From Camarhynchus parvulus (taxonomy: Eukaryota; Chordata; Aves; Passeriformes; Thraupidae), in the NCBI RefSeq assembly GCF_901933205.1, contig NC_044571.1, positions 12,850,420-12,914,419 of the forward strand: a DNA stretch of 64,000 nucleotides, given 5' to 3'. Shown piece by piece: positions 11,865-23,600 of this stretch (the stretch's first letter is position 1; every line of letters starts with the position of its first letter). Position numbers and translations under genes: made by a program. A model generated the notes under the pieces. That model did no database searches and was not told the DNA's origin. It saw only the letters and a list, made by a program, of their open reading frames with translations.

Positions 11865-12248
11865 TGTGACGGTGGTCACAGGGGTCTCAGGTTGAGATCT
11901 GACTCCATGTTACAGAAGGCTTGATCTATTATTTTAAGATACATATTACATTAAAACTCTACTAAAAGAATAGAAGAAAAGGTTTCATCTCAGAAGGCTA
12001 GCTAAGCTAAGAATAGAAAGGAATGAAAGAATGATAACAAAGGCAGCTGTCCTGGACTCTCTGCCTGAGCCAGCTGGGCTGTGATTGGCCATTAATTATA
12101 AACATCGAAGATGGGCCAATCAAGATGCACCTGTTGCATTCCACAGCAGCAGATAACCATTGTTTACATTTTGTTCCTGAGGCCTCTCAGCTTCTCAGGA
12201 GGAAAAAATCCTAAGGAAAGGATTTTACATGAAAAGATGTCTGCAACA
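11865..12248 (-). mobile_element. Solo LTR, minus sense, with 7-bp target duplication (384 bp)
   Basis: The copies gataagc at 11858-11864 and 12249-12255 flank the element exactly. On the minus strand it starts tgttgcagac and ends ccgtcaca, the TG...CA form of retroviral LTRs. Internal blocks on the plus strand include a ctgtgattggccattaatta promoter-like CCAAT region, gcacctgttgcattcc and ctcagcttctcaggagg. Read in minus sense, the poly(A)-side gccttctg...catggagtcag block matches the 6518 and 42722 LTRs. A 7-bp duplication is unusual; if the flanking G at 12249 belongs to the element the duplication becomes 6 bp, typical for ERVK-like elements. No internal genes remain. Confidence 0.82.
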
Positions 12249-12255
12249 GATAAGC

Positions 12256-13039
12256 CAGTCAAATAATAAAAAGCCCAACTTTCTAGACCTTTGTCACCAG
12301 TAAGTATCAGTTTCGTGATCAAGTATTTGCCTGCTTGCTCCTGGTGCCAACATCCTTTGAAAAGAAGTCATTGCTGCAGCAATAAGCTTTATTTCTTTGT
12401 CCTCTCCTGCGAGTTATTTGCTGAAGAAAACAGGATTCTTACATTGATTTCAACGGGTTGTATGCAATGTGCCACTTGTTAAATAATGACTGGCAATTTC
12501 TTAAGTTGGCAGAAAATCAATTTTCATGTAGATGATATTAAGTGTGAAGTATGGCTACCTTAATCAGGTATTTATTTGAAAGAAATTGAAATTTCAAAGG
12601 ATTACTTTTTTTTTGTTCTTGTTCAAATCTTGTAGTCTTCTGATGTTAAAAAAAAGAGAAAGAATGGAAAAGAATGCAAGTTCTTGTTGCTTGAGATTAT
12701 ATCAGTGTGTGTATTTTGTCTTAATACTTTCTACTGAAAGACATTCTCTGTAGTTCTGAAGTACTTGGTCATATACTCCCACAGAATGGAAGGCAAAGGA
12801 TCTTCACTGTTAGTCAGTGGCAGAGTAAACAGAATAGGGAGTTCCTGTTGCTAAATATAATAAGATACAGTTTAGGATTGAGATAACTGGGCCGGGGGAA
12901 AAGCTTTAAGAAATGAACAAGGTTTCATTGCAGTGAGGCATATAAAAGCTGCAGGATTTAGGACAAACCATTTAATTTATTTTCCCTTATGAGAAAAGAA
13001 TCAAAGAAAGATAAGGATAATGTGGGGTTTTTTTCCCAG
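12256..13039. other. AT-rich noncoding DNA, nothing recognised
   Basis: Contains T- and A-tracts near 12606 and 12648 but no repeat family or coding signal. Confidence 0.6.
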
Positions 13040-13620
13040 GATCTGCACACAGGCAGGTTTTTTTTAACATTTATGACATGCTGGCCTAGATGAGGGATTG
13101 TGTGGGACTGCTATGCAGCAAGCTGCTGAGCTGCAGGGGGACTGACACTGCACTCAGAATGCTCCATCCCAGGGCAGGAACCTGCACGGGTGGGGCTGAA
13201 ATTCAGAAGGACTGGTTCACATTCTGCCAGCATAACTCACCACTCCAATCACCAGCACCACAGGATCCAGAGGAGACTTTGTCCACGTGGGCAGGTGACA
13301 GTGGCTGGGACCTTTAGAGCAGGTGAGATAAGGCAGGCTGGTACAGGCTGCCAACTTGTCCCTGTCCTTGCTCCTGCTCCTTCAGCCAGTGCTCCTGGGG
13401 ATTTACTGACACGGGCATCCCTCCTTTGGGCTGCAGCTGCCAACCCCTGCCCAGCTCCTCTGGCTGCACACCAGGAGGGAAGATGGAGGGGGCAAAGGGA
13501 AGGCAGAGGAGAGCTGCTGCTGCTGTTGGGAGAGCCACAAAGGTTTTTTGGGAAGTTGAGAGTTGGACTGAGAGGCTCACACTGAAAGGAAACACCAGCA
13601 AGAGGGAAGTGTAGTGACAA
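13040..13620. other. GC-rich island of unknown identity
   Basis: This block is clearly richer in G and C than the DNA on either side and has long open frames on both strands at once (for example 131 codons plus at 13190-13585 and 135 codons minus at 13249-13656). Overlapping open frames on both strands are what GC-rich sequence gives for free, because stop codons are AT-rich, so they are not evidence of coding. CpG remains sparse, so it is not a classic CpG-island promoter. A gctgctgctgctg run lies near 13514. It could be an unrecognised repeat, a noncoding exon or a regulatory element. Confidence 0.4.
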
Positions 13621-16600
13621 AGCACCAAAAAAAAAACCACCAAATTTACCTGTCATTTACTATTTCTACAGGAAAAGGAGGAGATACAGCAATCTGCAGA
13701 TACAAGATTAATTATTCACTCTTTTCTCTTAACAGCTCTGATATTTTTCCAGCTGCAGTGGTAGATGATTCATAGAAACTGAAAACACCTGCTATTTTTC
13801 AGATCAGAGGACACAGACTAACATATATTTTCTCACAGAGAAGTGTTTGTTTTCCTGTGAATCAAACAATCTAGATTTTTTACCCACTTTGGGCTGGTTT
13901 TTTCCTCCACTTGTGGAAATGCCGTCCTCCTTTTCCCTCATGTGAAGTATTGTGATTGAGTTTTCTTGCGAGTGAGAATGATCTTTGTCCTTCATATGAG
14001 GCTTACAACATTATGTGATGTCTTCAGACAGTTGTGCCACCTCACAAATTCATGGTAGCAGCACCACTGCACCATCACAAGCCTCAAGGAAATGTTTTAT
14101 GTCTTAAAAATAAAGCTTGAGAAGAGTTTTAAAACAAAACGAAAGGAACAAATTATGACAGAAATACTTGTCGTAAAAAAAAACCAACCCAAGCAACCAA
14201 ACAAAAAACCCCAGCATAAATTACATCCTGACATGGCAGTAAAAGAGATATTGTTTTGTTCACTAGAGATGTATGTTAGAAGTATTAAGAACCTCTAAAC
14301 TTTTCTTTACTCTTGAGCTTATTGTTTCTTGTGACATTTTAGAATCATTCCTTTTTAAATATTCTCCAAGAAAATGCATATTAGCAGGTCCCTACAAACT
14401 TCAGCTTTACTAAGATTTTTTTATATTTGTATTTTCTCCTGGAAAGCTTTAAGACCTGACATTTCTGCATGGACAAAAGTAAATTTCCTTTTTCAATAAT
14501 GCTCTCCCCTACCCAGGCTGTAAAGACACACTTTAATTAATTTCTGGTTTACAATTCAACATGCAAATAGAAAATGACTGCATCATTATATCGAATTATA
14601 TTTTTCTTCACAAATGTATAAATTTTGTCATTATAGCTATTTTTTTGAGTTTTGCTGATGTTTAGGCCTAAATTGTTGATCATTTAATGTATTTGAGCTT
14701 CTAGAGGTAAAATGTTAACATTTAATGTACTAACTTCTAGGGTTTCTCTACTTTCTTTAGTCTAAATTTCTCTTCTGCTTACTTTCTAGTTTGTTCCTGA
14801 TACAGAACTCACTGGACAAAAATGTTCTTCCAACTTATTTCTTTGATTTTGTTTCAGGACCTTTTTTTGTTCAATCTCTTTACTCTTTCTTGCCTGACTT
14901 CATCTTCTCAAGGTCTTCATCATCTCTTTTTTTCCCCTTTAGCCAGTAGTCTTCTTCTTTTCTGATATTCTCATGATTTTTTTTCCTTCATCAGGTGATT
15001 TTATTACCTTCTACCTTATCTTCAAAATATGTCTTCATCAGTGTTTCCTGCTTCAAAGACACTTCAAAACCTGTCTCTCTCTTTCTGCTTATGCTGTTCT
15101 TCTGCTCTTTATTCTTCTTATTCAATCCACCATTCGTCTTCAAATGCACAAGTGTAAAACTCATAAATAAATTTACATAAATAATAAAAGCAAGAATTTT
15201 TTTGTTTGGTGGCTCTTCAGCTGAAAGTTTAATTTCTGGACCATCCTGGAGTTGGTGTCACTCAGAAAATCTCTTCAGCTCCTGGGTCCTCTGTCCATTT
15301 TCTTCTTCTCAGTGCCAGGAAGAACAGTTGCTGTCTTTTTAATATGAGAATAAACAGATGTAGGATTATATCACAGTCAGACAGTGCAGTAATGGAGTTG
15401 TGTAGAAATCTTAGAGTGATGAGAAGTTTTTGGCATTTTACATATGTTTTTCATGGTTTCAGGTCAGCAGAGACTCACTTTGCTGTTATCTTGTGAATTC
15501 ACAGAGCAGAGGACTCCAAAGCACCTACTGCTACATTCCAGAGGGTGCAAAATGTCTGCCCTTACCCAGCTTATCAATAATATCAGAATTATTTCTAATT
15601 TGTGAAGAACCCCAGCATTATCACTAATTATCCCAAGCACGCTAGGTGTGGAGCTAAACCTATGAAAAGATTTACTTTAAGATCATCTACAGCTTGTTCT
15701 TCATTCTGGATTTCACAAATTAAAGATTAAATTAATTATAGCTTAAGAAACAAGAGCAGTTTTACTCTTCATTTCAAATTATTGAAACAAAGAAAATAAA
15801 ATTATGTATTTTTTCCTTTGTTCACCATTGTCTTCATAGAGCAAAGATGGAAAATTTTGAAAACTTTGAAATTTTATTCTGAAACATTATGAAATTCCAA
15901 TCCCAAACATATTATTCTTGTTTCAGACAACCTTTTTCTATATTAACAATTTCTAATCTGTTTAAAATAGTTTATTCTCTTCTCCAAGATAATTCTATTT
16001 CCTCTCTTATTTCATCAAATCACATTGTAGAAACCCTTTTTTTTTTACAATGGATTTAAATTTTCATTTCACACATATAAAATTGCTAGTTTTAGAAGGA
16101 GAGGGAAAAAGGCAGGCAGTAATTGAACACTTCCTCAGTAACTATGATTATATACTTATATATTGCCCAGAGAGGTGGTTGAATTATTTTCTGCTTTGCT
16201 TTGTTCTAAAAATATAAACAAACTGGAAATTGACCTGGAAGCAACTTTTCTGGAGGGAAATCTGTGGTTTCTGCTCTTCATAGATGTTGACACAGAGGTT
16301 TGATGTTTAATGAAAAGTTATTTTTAGCCAACTAGGAAGAAAAAGAAAAGATAAGTCATCAAGATGTAGGTAATTTGTAGGTTATTAAACCTTGGGGAGT
16401 TTTGGTGTACCAGACACCATGCTGCAAATAAAACTACATTATCAGCTGGGTCCATATGCACTCAACTAATGAATTAATGCAGAAGTTGATTAATACTATA
16501 ACAATGATTTCCTGACCACTAGTTTACATTTGAAATTTATGTGTGTTGCAAATATACCTTTGTGTAGAAGCAATTTATTAGAAAGGCATTTCTTAATTAA

Positions 16601-17580
16601 AAACAAAAGAAAACAAAACCAACCAAACAAAAAAACAACAAAAAAGCCCCATGTACTTCTGCACCTTCAGTATGGTACTTTAAATATGTTAAGAAAAAAC
16701 AAAGAACTCTTTCTATGTGATCACCATAAGAAGATTCTCTATCTTCCAAGACACACAGAATAAATAATTCAAATATACTAGCATGTCAAATCGAAGTAAA
16801 TTCATTCAGGGAAGAACTCTTTGTTGTGAAACTAAAGGAAGATTAAAAAATGAATAATACTGGTGATATGTAGGTCATCAATCTGTTCCACTGGTTTTCA
16901 TAGTAAAAGACTGGAAGATATGTTTGCAAGAGTATCAGTAGCTATATCATAATGAAATAAACATAGTATGGGTCATAAAGGATTTATACAGCTCATTTTA
17001 GAGAACTTCAATAAAAAGTTTAATATAGTGTTGGAAAAAATAAACTGTGAGTAAATTCTGACTTCTTTTCTTTTCCTGTTGCAGTTTGTTTATTTGTTTG
17101 GGTTTTGGGAAAAATAAAAACTAAGATCTTCACTAAACATTTTTGACCTTTGCTTATAATTCAGACAGAAAGCTCCAGGAAATAATACATTATTCTTACA
17201 ATGTATTAATGCCAGATGATTTTCACAATATGACCTTAGTAGAGAATTTTCTATCTGTCCATGAATCCTTCATTTCCCAGCTGGAAAGGAATGATTCCAC
17301 ATTATTCTCCCTGTTCTTCCTCTTGAAGCTAGAGATGACATTGACTGTGTAGGTAGATGGATGCCTACATACATGATGAACAGAATTTACCTCCTTCTCC
17401 AGTGCTGTTGCACCCATGAAAACACATTCTGCATTATTTCTTTATTTTGTGTGGTGTGTTTAAGTCCACTTGAAAGCTGAGAATGGATCATTAAGAGAGA
17501 ATTAGTACAACTGCACAAAACTATTTGAGATGGAGTCATGATTTTCAATGACATGGTCTCATATCTGCCAAATTTGGACT
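13621..17580. other. AT-rich noncoding DNA with A-rich low-complexity tracts
   Basis: No gene or repeat family is recognised. Low-complexity A-rich tracts with interspersed C occur at about 14175-14216 and 16600-16646, and T/C-rich sequence runs through about 14830-15130. Confidence 0.55.
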
Positions 17581-18012
17581 GAATGAGTGATGGGGAAGGA
17601 GGATGTAATAGATGTCAGCACTGTTCTGGGGAGGGTGTGGTGGAGGTGGGGATGTTTTCAAAAGCAGAGGACATTGCCCATCAGAGTCTGGACATGCAAC
17701 AGGCTCCAATGGGGAGCTCATCAGATTGTCAAAGGAAATTACACGAAATTACATGAATCCTTTGTAAGTACTTAGTGTGGAAAGATAATTGAAAATATCA
17801 GATAGATAAAATAGGATAAGAAGATGAAGGAGAAATTAAAGTTTCATTGGATGTGAATTTTTTTTCTGAATGTAGAGATCAGCTGGAGGAAAACAGGATC
17901 TCTTTACAGTATATCTTGTAGAATGGATATTATTTATGAGGAAGCTAATCAGAAGGCAGCTCTATGATACTTGCAGGTTCTGTAACATTTTCTGTGTTTT
18001 TTTTTTCACTAG

Positions 18013-18074
18013 GTGCAGCTAGAGCTTGAATTTGAAATTGTATCTGATAAAATGAATGTAGTGCAACAAAAGAG
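18013..18074 (+). other. Exon-like segment A (speculative)
   Basis: A pyrimidine-rich tract and ttttcactag precede 62 nt that stay open in one frame (20 codons plus two bases) and end at a plausible donor, gag/gtatgc. The peptide is unlike anything I recognise. Its only open frame does not join in phase to the exon-like segment at 18880, so the two cannot be adjacent coding exons as drawn. Short segments like this arise by chance, so this is only a lead. Confidence 0.15.
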
Positions 18075-18879
18075 GTATGCTTTTAATCAAAGACCCTGAA
18101 AAAAGTAATTAAGCCCGAACTTACTGAAAAAAGTACGTAAGTAGGCACATGATAATTGTACTTCTGGTTCTGCAAAGCACTTAAGAAAGAACCCACTTTT
18201 AGGTGACGTCTCCTCTAAGGATGACAGTTCCATTGTTATTACAGAAAATTTTATTCATAAAAAGGACAGAAAAAGGTCTTGTGAAATAAGAGAGATGGAA
18301 ATGCTTTATAGTGGCTTCAAATGTAAACAAAAGTGAGAAAGTTATTAAGACATTGCTTGCATCAATAGCACAGGCCAGATCAAATGCATGATTATGTACT
18401 GTCGGCATAATTTAGACTCCAGAATGGTGTTAAAGACAGTCTGGGAAAGAGGACATTATTCTTCATTTTTTATTTTTACTCCATCTGAAAGTACCTTCTG
18501 GAAGATCTTCTAGTTTACTGGATTGTTATTGTATATGCTTTGCTAGCCACAATATGCTCAATAGAATAATTAACATTTAAAATGAAACTTGGTGTAGTCA
18601 GGACATCTTTAAATAGTTGCCAGGGAAATAAAGGTTCATAAATATTTGAATATAAAAATAAAAAAATTTGTAGAGCGCAAAACCAATAGTTGACACTAAT
18701 TTCTTTATAATGTTTGCTAATACATCTTCAGAAGGTTCACTGTAAAATGTAAACAAGGTAAACTTAAATTTTCCTGCTTCATTTTTGTCATCTGTTAAAG
18801 GAAAATCTACCATTCCTATAGAACAATGGTGGGGTTTGGAGTGGATTTTTTGTATGCTTTTATTCCTTCTGCTATGTAG

Positions 18880-19246
18880 GTTAACTTATCAGCTGCACTA
18901 ATTGGAGCAAATGGATTCAGTCTCAAAGGAAACTTCACATTGCGTCTCAGTAGCAACGAGCTGTTTTGTAAGGTAGAGACTTATCTTGACAAAACAGTTT
19001 TTGACACGTGGAGAAGATGGAGGAAGAAGTACAAAAAAACCTCCAGAGACTGACAGCACAATATTGCAATACTAATTTATTCATTTTTCTTCATATCATT
19101 ATTTCAGGATCCCTCCAGCAACAGGGAAGATGGCTGCAATGTTATTGTGTCCTGCAATACTTTAGTAGCAGAAATATGATGTGCATTAAAAGTGACAAAG
19201 TGATAAAGAAGGAGTGGAATCTATGCTAATCTAATGGTTCAATAAA
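18880..19246 (+). other. Exon-like pair with stop codon and poly(A) signal (speculative)
   Basis: Segment B (18880-18972, 31 codons, no stop) is preceded by a T-rich tract ending gctatgtag and followed by aag/gtagag. Segment C begins at 19108 after tttttcttcatatcattatttcag and is open for 23 codons in the same phase to a TGA at 19177-19179. An AATAAA lies at 19241-19246. Together they would form the last two coding exons of a plus-strand transcript with a 135-bp intron. I do not recognise the joined 54-residue peptide. No upstream exon could be linked in frame, and chance remains likely. Confidence 0.2.
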
Positions 19247-19259
19247 GAGTGAGTGAAAT

Positions 19260-20329
19260 TTCAGTTTCTTTGTGATTCTTCAATTAGATGCATATATGTA
19301 GGTGTATTTTCCATCTTAGAAAACTAAGGTATCATTTGAGGGAAAAATTATGTAGACAAGAATAATAGCAAGTGGGAAAATTAATTTGGAAATTAATGAT
19401 TAGATATAAGATTGGATTGAAGCCTAAAATATTTTGTTACTGCTATATCCCTAGATTAGTTTCTCTCTCTTTCCTCACTCATATATACACAGAGATGCAA
19501 AACTTCAAAAAAGGTTTCATTCTCTGTCAGAACATAGATGTTTGCAATATTCTTATAAAAGATGATGCACAAAATCATGCCAAAGGTTTAATTTTCACCT
19601 TTTATAGTCAGCAGTAAAGAGCTTTTAAAAAAATTCCATAACTTGAAGTTATGGTAGAAGAATTGCTGTTAGAAGACTCAGGCAGCTATACTAGAAAGGG
19701 ATTACTATAGGGATATTCTATTAAAATAACAAGGTGAAAACAGGCGGTCATAAGTGATTTTTGATGAATCCTGCAACACATGCTCATAAACCATCAAGGC
19801 ATTGGGGAGAATTGAAGAATGCAAATCTAGATTAAAACTAAGGAAATGGTGAAAGACAAACATTGTGATCTGTGCTACACCAAAGTACAATTACTAACCT
19901 CCAGTTTATAAAAGTGAGGTACCATGTATGTGAAGTTATAATGCAATAAAGGCCCTGTGTGTGATCACTATATAAACATCTAGTAGAATGGAGGACTTGA
20001 CCTTCTGCAAAGAGTGAAAATGCAAAGCAGCAATCATGAGAAGGTTGCCCAAGTCTTCCCCTCTGCAGTCCTGTCCTTGGACATACACCATCTTCCATAA
20101 TACCTAATCAGGCTAAGATAATGATGATGATCCCATTTTTGGTCTTTGCATGTACACAGGTGAAAGGATACAAATGAAAGACAATCCTAATGTCTCCAGA
20201 TTTGGTGTTGAAGGGCTACCTATGTTTTTACATAAGATGAACAATAACCAACCCCAGAGCCCTGGAGACAACTGGGCAAGGGATCTCCAGCAGAAGCTGT
20301 GTTCTCTTTTGTCTTGCAGGAAATGATGG
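19260..20329. other. AT-rich noncoding DNA, nothing recognised
   Basis: No repeat family or supported reading frame is visible before the CR1 fragment begins. Confidence 0.55.
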
Positions 20330-20625
20330 GGCATGTGGGGTGCATTAGAGAGAACATTGCCAGGAGGTTGAGGGAGGTGATCCTGCCCCTCCACTCAGCC
20401 CTGGTGAGGCCAGTCTGGAGTGCTGCAACCAGTTCCGGGCTCCTCGGTACAAAAGAGACTTCAAGCTCCTGAAGCAAGTCCAGCAGAGACGGACAAAGAT
20501 GATGAAGGAACGGGAGAATCTCTCCTATGAGGAAAGGCTGGGGAAGCTGGGCCTATTCAGTCTCAAAATGAGACTACTGAGAGGACAGCTCAACAACATA
20601 TCTCCAGAGATTTATAATAGAAGAA
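20330..20625 (+). mobile_element. CR1 LINE fragment (end of ORF2)
   Basis: Well-preserved CR1 motifs occur in the correct order on the plus strand: gggaggtgatcctgcccctc, cactcagccctggtgaggcc, ggagtgctgcaaccagttcc, a gggctcct block, gagaatctctcctatgagga and aaggctggggaagctgggcc. The fragment stops before the 3' tail and merges into a perfect hairpin at 20606-20653. Open frames on the minus strand here (20113-20477) are antisense shadows of the retroposon. Confidence 0.92.
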
Positions 20626-20653
20626 ATGGGAATTTCTTCTATTATAAATCTCT
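20606..20653. repeat. Perfect 22-bp inverted repeat with 4-nt loop
   Basis: Bases 20606-20627 and 20632-20653 are exact reverse complements with the loop ggga at 20628-20631. The arms are AT-rich with no mismatch. The left arm overlaps the place where CR1 sequence would continue, so the right arm may have been copied from the left by template switching during insertion, repair or replication. Confidence 0.95.
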
Positions 20654-23600
20654 ACTTAACTACTAAAGAAGCGACAATCGCCTAAATACATGCAAAAGAC
20701 AAATTTTTACATTTTCTCAGAGGAACAATGAAATGGATGCTCGATTTCCGGTTTCAGTAGCACAAGCATATATTCTATTACAGTGTTAAAATAACTCCCT
20801 TTATTAATATTTTTAAAACCCTTTTTAATAATAATTGGATGCTCTTCCTTATCCATCAGGAACGCTCATCTTGACAACTAATAAAAATGCAAATATTTTG
20901 ATATATACAAAAATTTTTCCCCTATTTCATGTAAGTTTCTTAGGCTTACATGGATCTGTAAACATAAAAGAGCTGATACCTGCACTTCCCAGTTTTGATT
21001 GTGTTCTGAAATAAGACAGTATGCCTTATGAACTTGTAGAACATGCTGATTTAGTAAGGAGAGTTTATTGAAAGAAGATCACAAGAAAACTGTTACAACT
21101 CTAATCCACACAGCTAAAACAATATTATTACTTCATAGCAGGTATTACTTTAGTTCTTGGCATCAATAAAGTTGAAATACTCATTAGGAACTGTTCATTG
21201 AGTTAGGCTTGTCTTTTATTTATGAAGTGTTTGCAAACCAGTAACTTTGTTACAAATTAGATTTATCTTCATCAGTTTTCCATTAATGGCTATTGTAGAC
21301 ACATTGTATATTATCCTATAGATTGTTAATCTCAGGAAAGTGAATACTTCTTTGCTAGTCAATATTTGAAATCTGCTAATGGAACTCTGTGACAAATGAC
21401 TTGCTACAGGCATGGTTTCTCTACCCTGATTAGATAGAAAATTAGGATCAGTGCTTGATGGTCAATATTTCAAGAACAGCATGCAGGAAGTGTTACTGTT
21501 TAAGACTTACAAAGAAAACTAAGCTTTTTAAACTGCATCATTCAGCAGTATTTCTAGTCTTCATTTGCACAAGTAATACTATGGCTATTTATGTGATGTG
21601 TGATGTTCAAAAGGTGTCTGTGAATACAAGATGGTCCAATGACATTTCCACTATCCTTATGAACCCCAAAACTTGGGGGTTTGTTTGGTTGATTTTTCTC
21701 CGGCCAGTTGGGATGCTGCAAATGTCAAGATCTGCAAGAACATCTTTAAAAGAAAAATAAAAATTCATGAGTGTCTCTGGGCTCTACAGTTGTATCTTAG
21801 AGTACCTAAAATGCTATGACAAAACAGGAAGATCTTTTTCAAGCGTTTAAAATCTCTTCTCAATGTCTGATCAAGCCTTATTGCCTTTTAAAAGGATGTA
21901 TCTTATATGCAAATTGCTGACTTTTCCTTCAGCTTTTGCAAATTTTCTCCAGGGTATCTTACACAAATCTAGCAGGCATTCCTCTGGAGATTAATATTTA
22001 TTCATTATAGAAGACAATACAAACACGAGCACAAAATTAGGGCTTCTTTGTGAAACTGTAGGATTCATATGCATTGTAGGTTTTAAATGAGAACAACCTG
22101 AAAAATTCTAAATGGTAAAAATAGCAGCACATTATATAGTATTTCTATTATTTAGCTTGAAACATAAGGATGTTTCTGCTTGAATATAGGCTCCCTACTC
22201 CTCTTCAGATTTCAAACATAATGTGACCTGCACGTGTGGATCTTTTCAAAGTATTGCTGAGCAAGCATTGACACCCAAAGTTTCTCACAAATTGCCTGTT
22301 TCTCCACTCAAGGTCATGCTCTATTAAGACTTTGATACTAGAACAAGCATCCCAGAAGGTTTGCTCTGAACCATTAGCTGCACGTAGCCAGACTGCTGTA
22401 ACATCAGCCTTTCTCCTGACTGATTCCTTACAGAGGAATTTTTTATTTCAGAGTATTCTATGGATCTGTTGGAAGCACTATTGTTAAGCCAGGACTTGTT
22501 AAGTTTGCACAGTGGTCTCTTCCACAATAGATTAGAGAACTAGAATGTGATATGGCCTCATACAGCCTCAGGTTTCTGCTAACATTTTTCAGCAATAGGT
22601 AATGTTTTATTTCCAACACATATTTTGCATTGTTCCATGTCAGTACCACTGATTCAAATTGTCCTAAAAAACAATTATGATAAACCTACAAGATCCTTCA
22701 CAACATTTCTGGGTTTGGCTAAAGTTATATGTCTGATTTTTGCCTGAAAATTAGAGTATTTATTTGGTTTTTGTGGTTTGGGTTGTTGTTTGAGGGGTTT
22801 TTTTTTCCATTTTTAAATTAGTGACCTGGGTCAGATTTTCCAGCAAAGACAACAAAAGATGCACAATGCTCACACTTCTCGGTCATGTTGATTACCATGA
22901 TTGATTAGCATGTTTCAAAAATGTTCTGATAAGGAATTTGCATTGCCACCTTGTGCATTTCTTCTGAACTGTTGAATCTACTACTTTGTCAAAATTTGTT
23001 ATAAGAAGAAAAGTCTTAAGAAACATCTTTTTGCTTTCTTATGAATGATGTCGACAAGGCAGGTTAGAGTTCATATGAGAAAGACAGAGTTAGAACCGAA
23101 TAACTGCTGCCCTTTTAAACTTTTGTGAAAGTCCACAGGGATCGTCTTTCCCTGATCTCACACTGGGAGTTTCTAAAAGTTTTCTAGTTCTAAATTAATT
23201 CTTCCATTAAATGTGTTCCTGTGCTTATGGTTATGTTATTATTGTTACTACTTATTGTATTTCATTTGCTCTGCTTTTCTTTTATTCTTTAAGCCCTGCC
23301 TTGCCAAGATGAACTATTTTAAATGAATATTGAAAGGATGGGGTTATAGGTAAGCTTCTCACATATATTTTCTGCTAGGAAATGATATACTATATTGAAG
23401 TTTAAATTTGTTTTGTTTCATATTATGTTCATATCTTAACTGCCTGATATTTTTAAACAAGAATTACTTGCATTTCAGGAGCTGTTTATAGAACATTTTC
23501 ATTATTAGTGTCCCATTTGTCATACAGCCAAGAGAGAAGGAAGAATCTGTGCAAATGACAAATAAACCTAGCAAGTCAATTTCCTATGACCAAGTCTTGT

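Noticed and set aside
13249..13656. 135-codon minus-strand and overlapping plus-strand frames
   Set aside because: Several frames are open on both strands at once in GC-rich sequence, and none shows a recognisable family or motif.
17612..17771. ATG-started frame with a glycine/cysteine-rich start and a GTAAGT near its end
   Set aside because: It looked like an exon of an extracellular protein, but all three frames are open over the same GC-richer patch and no family or acceptor in phase could be identified.
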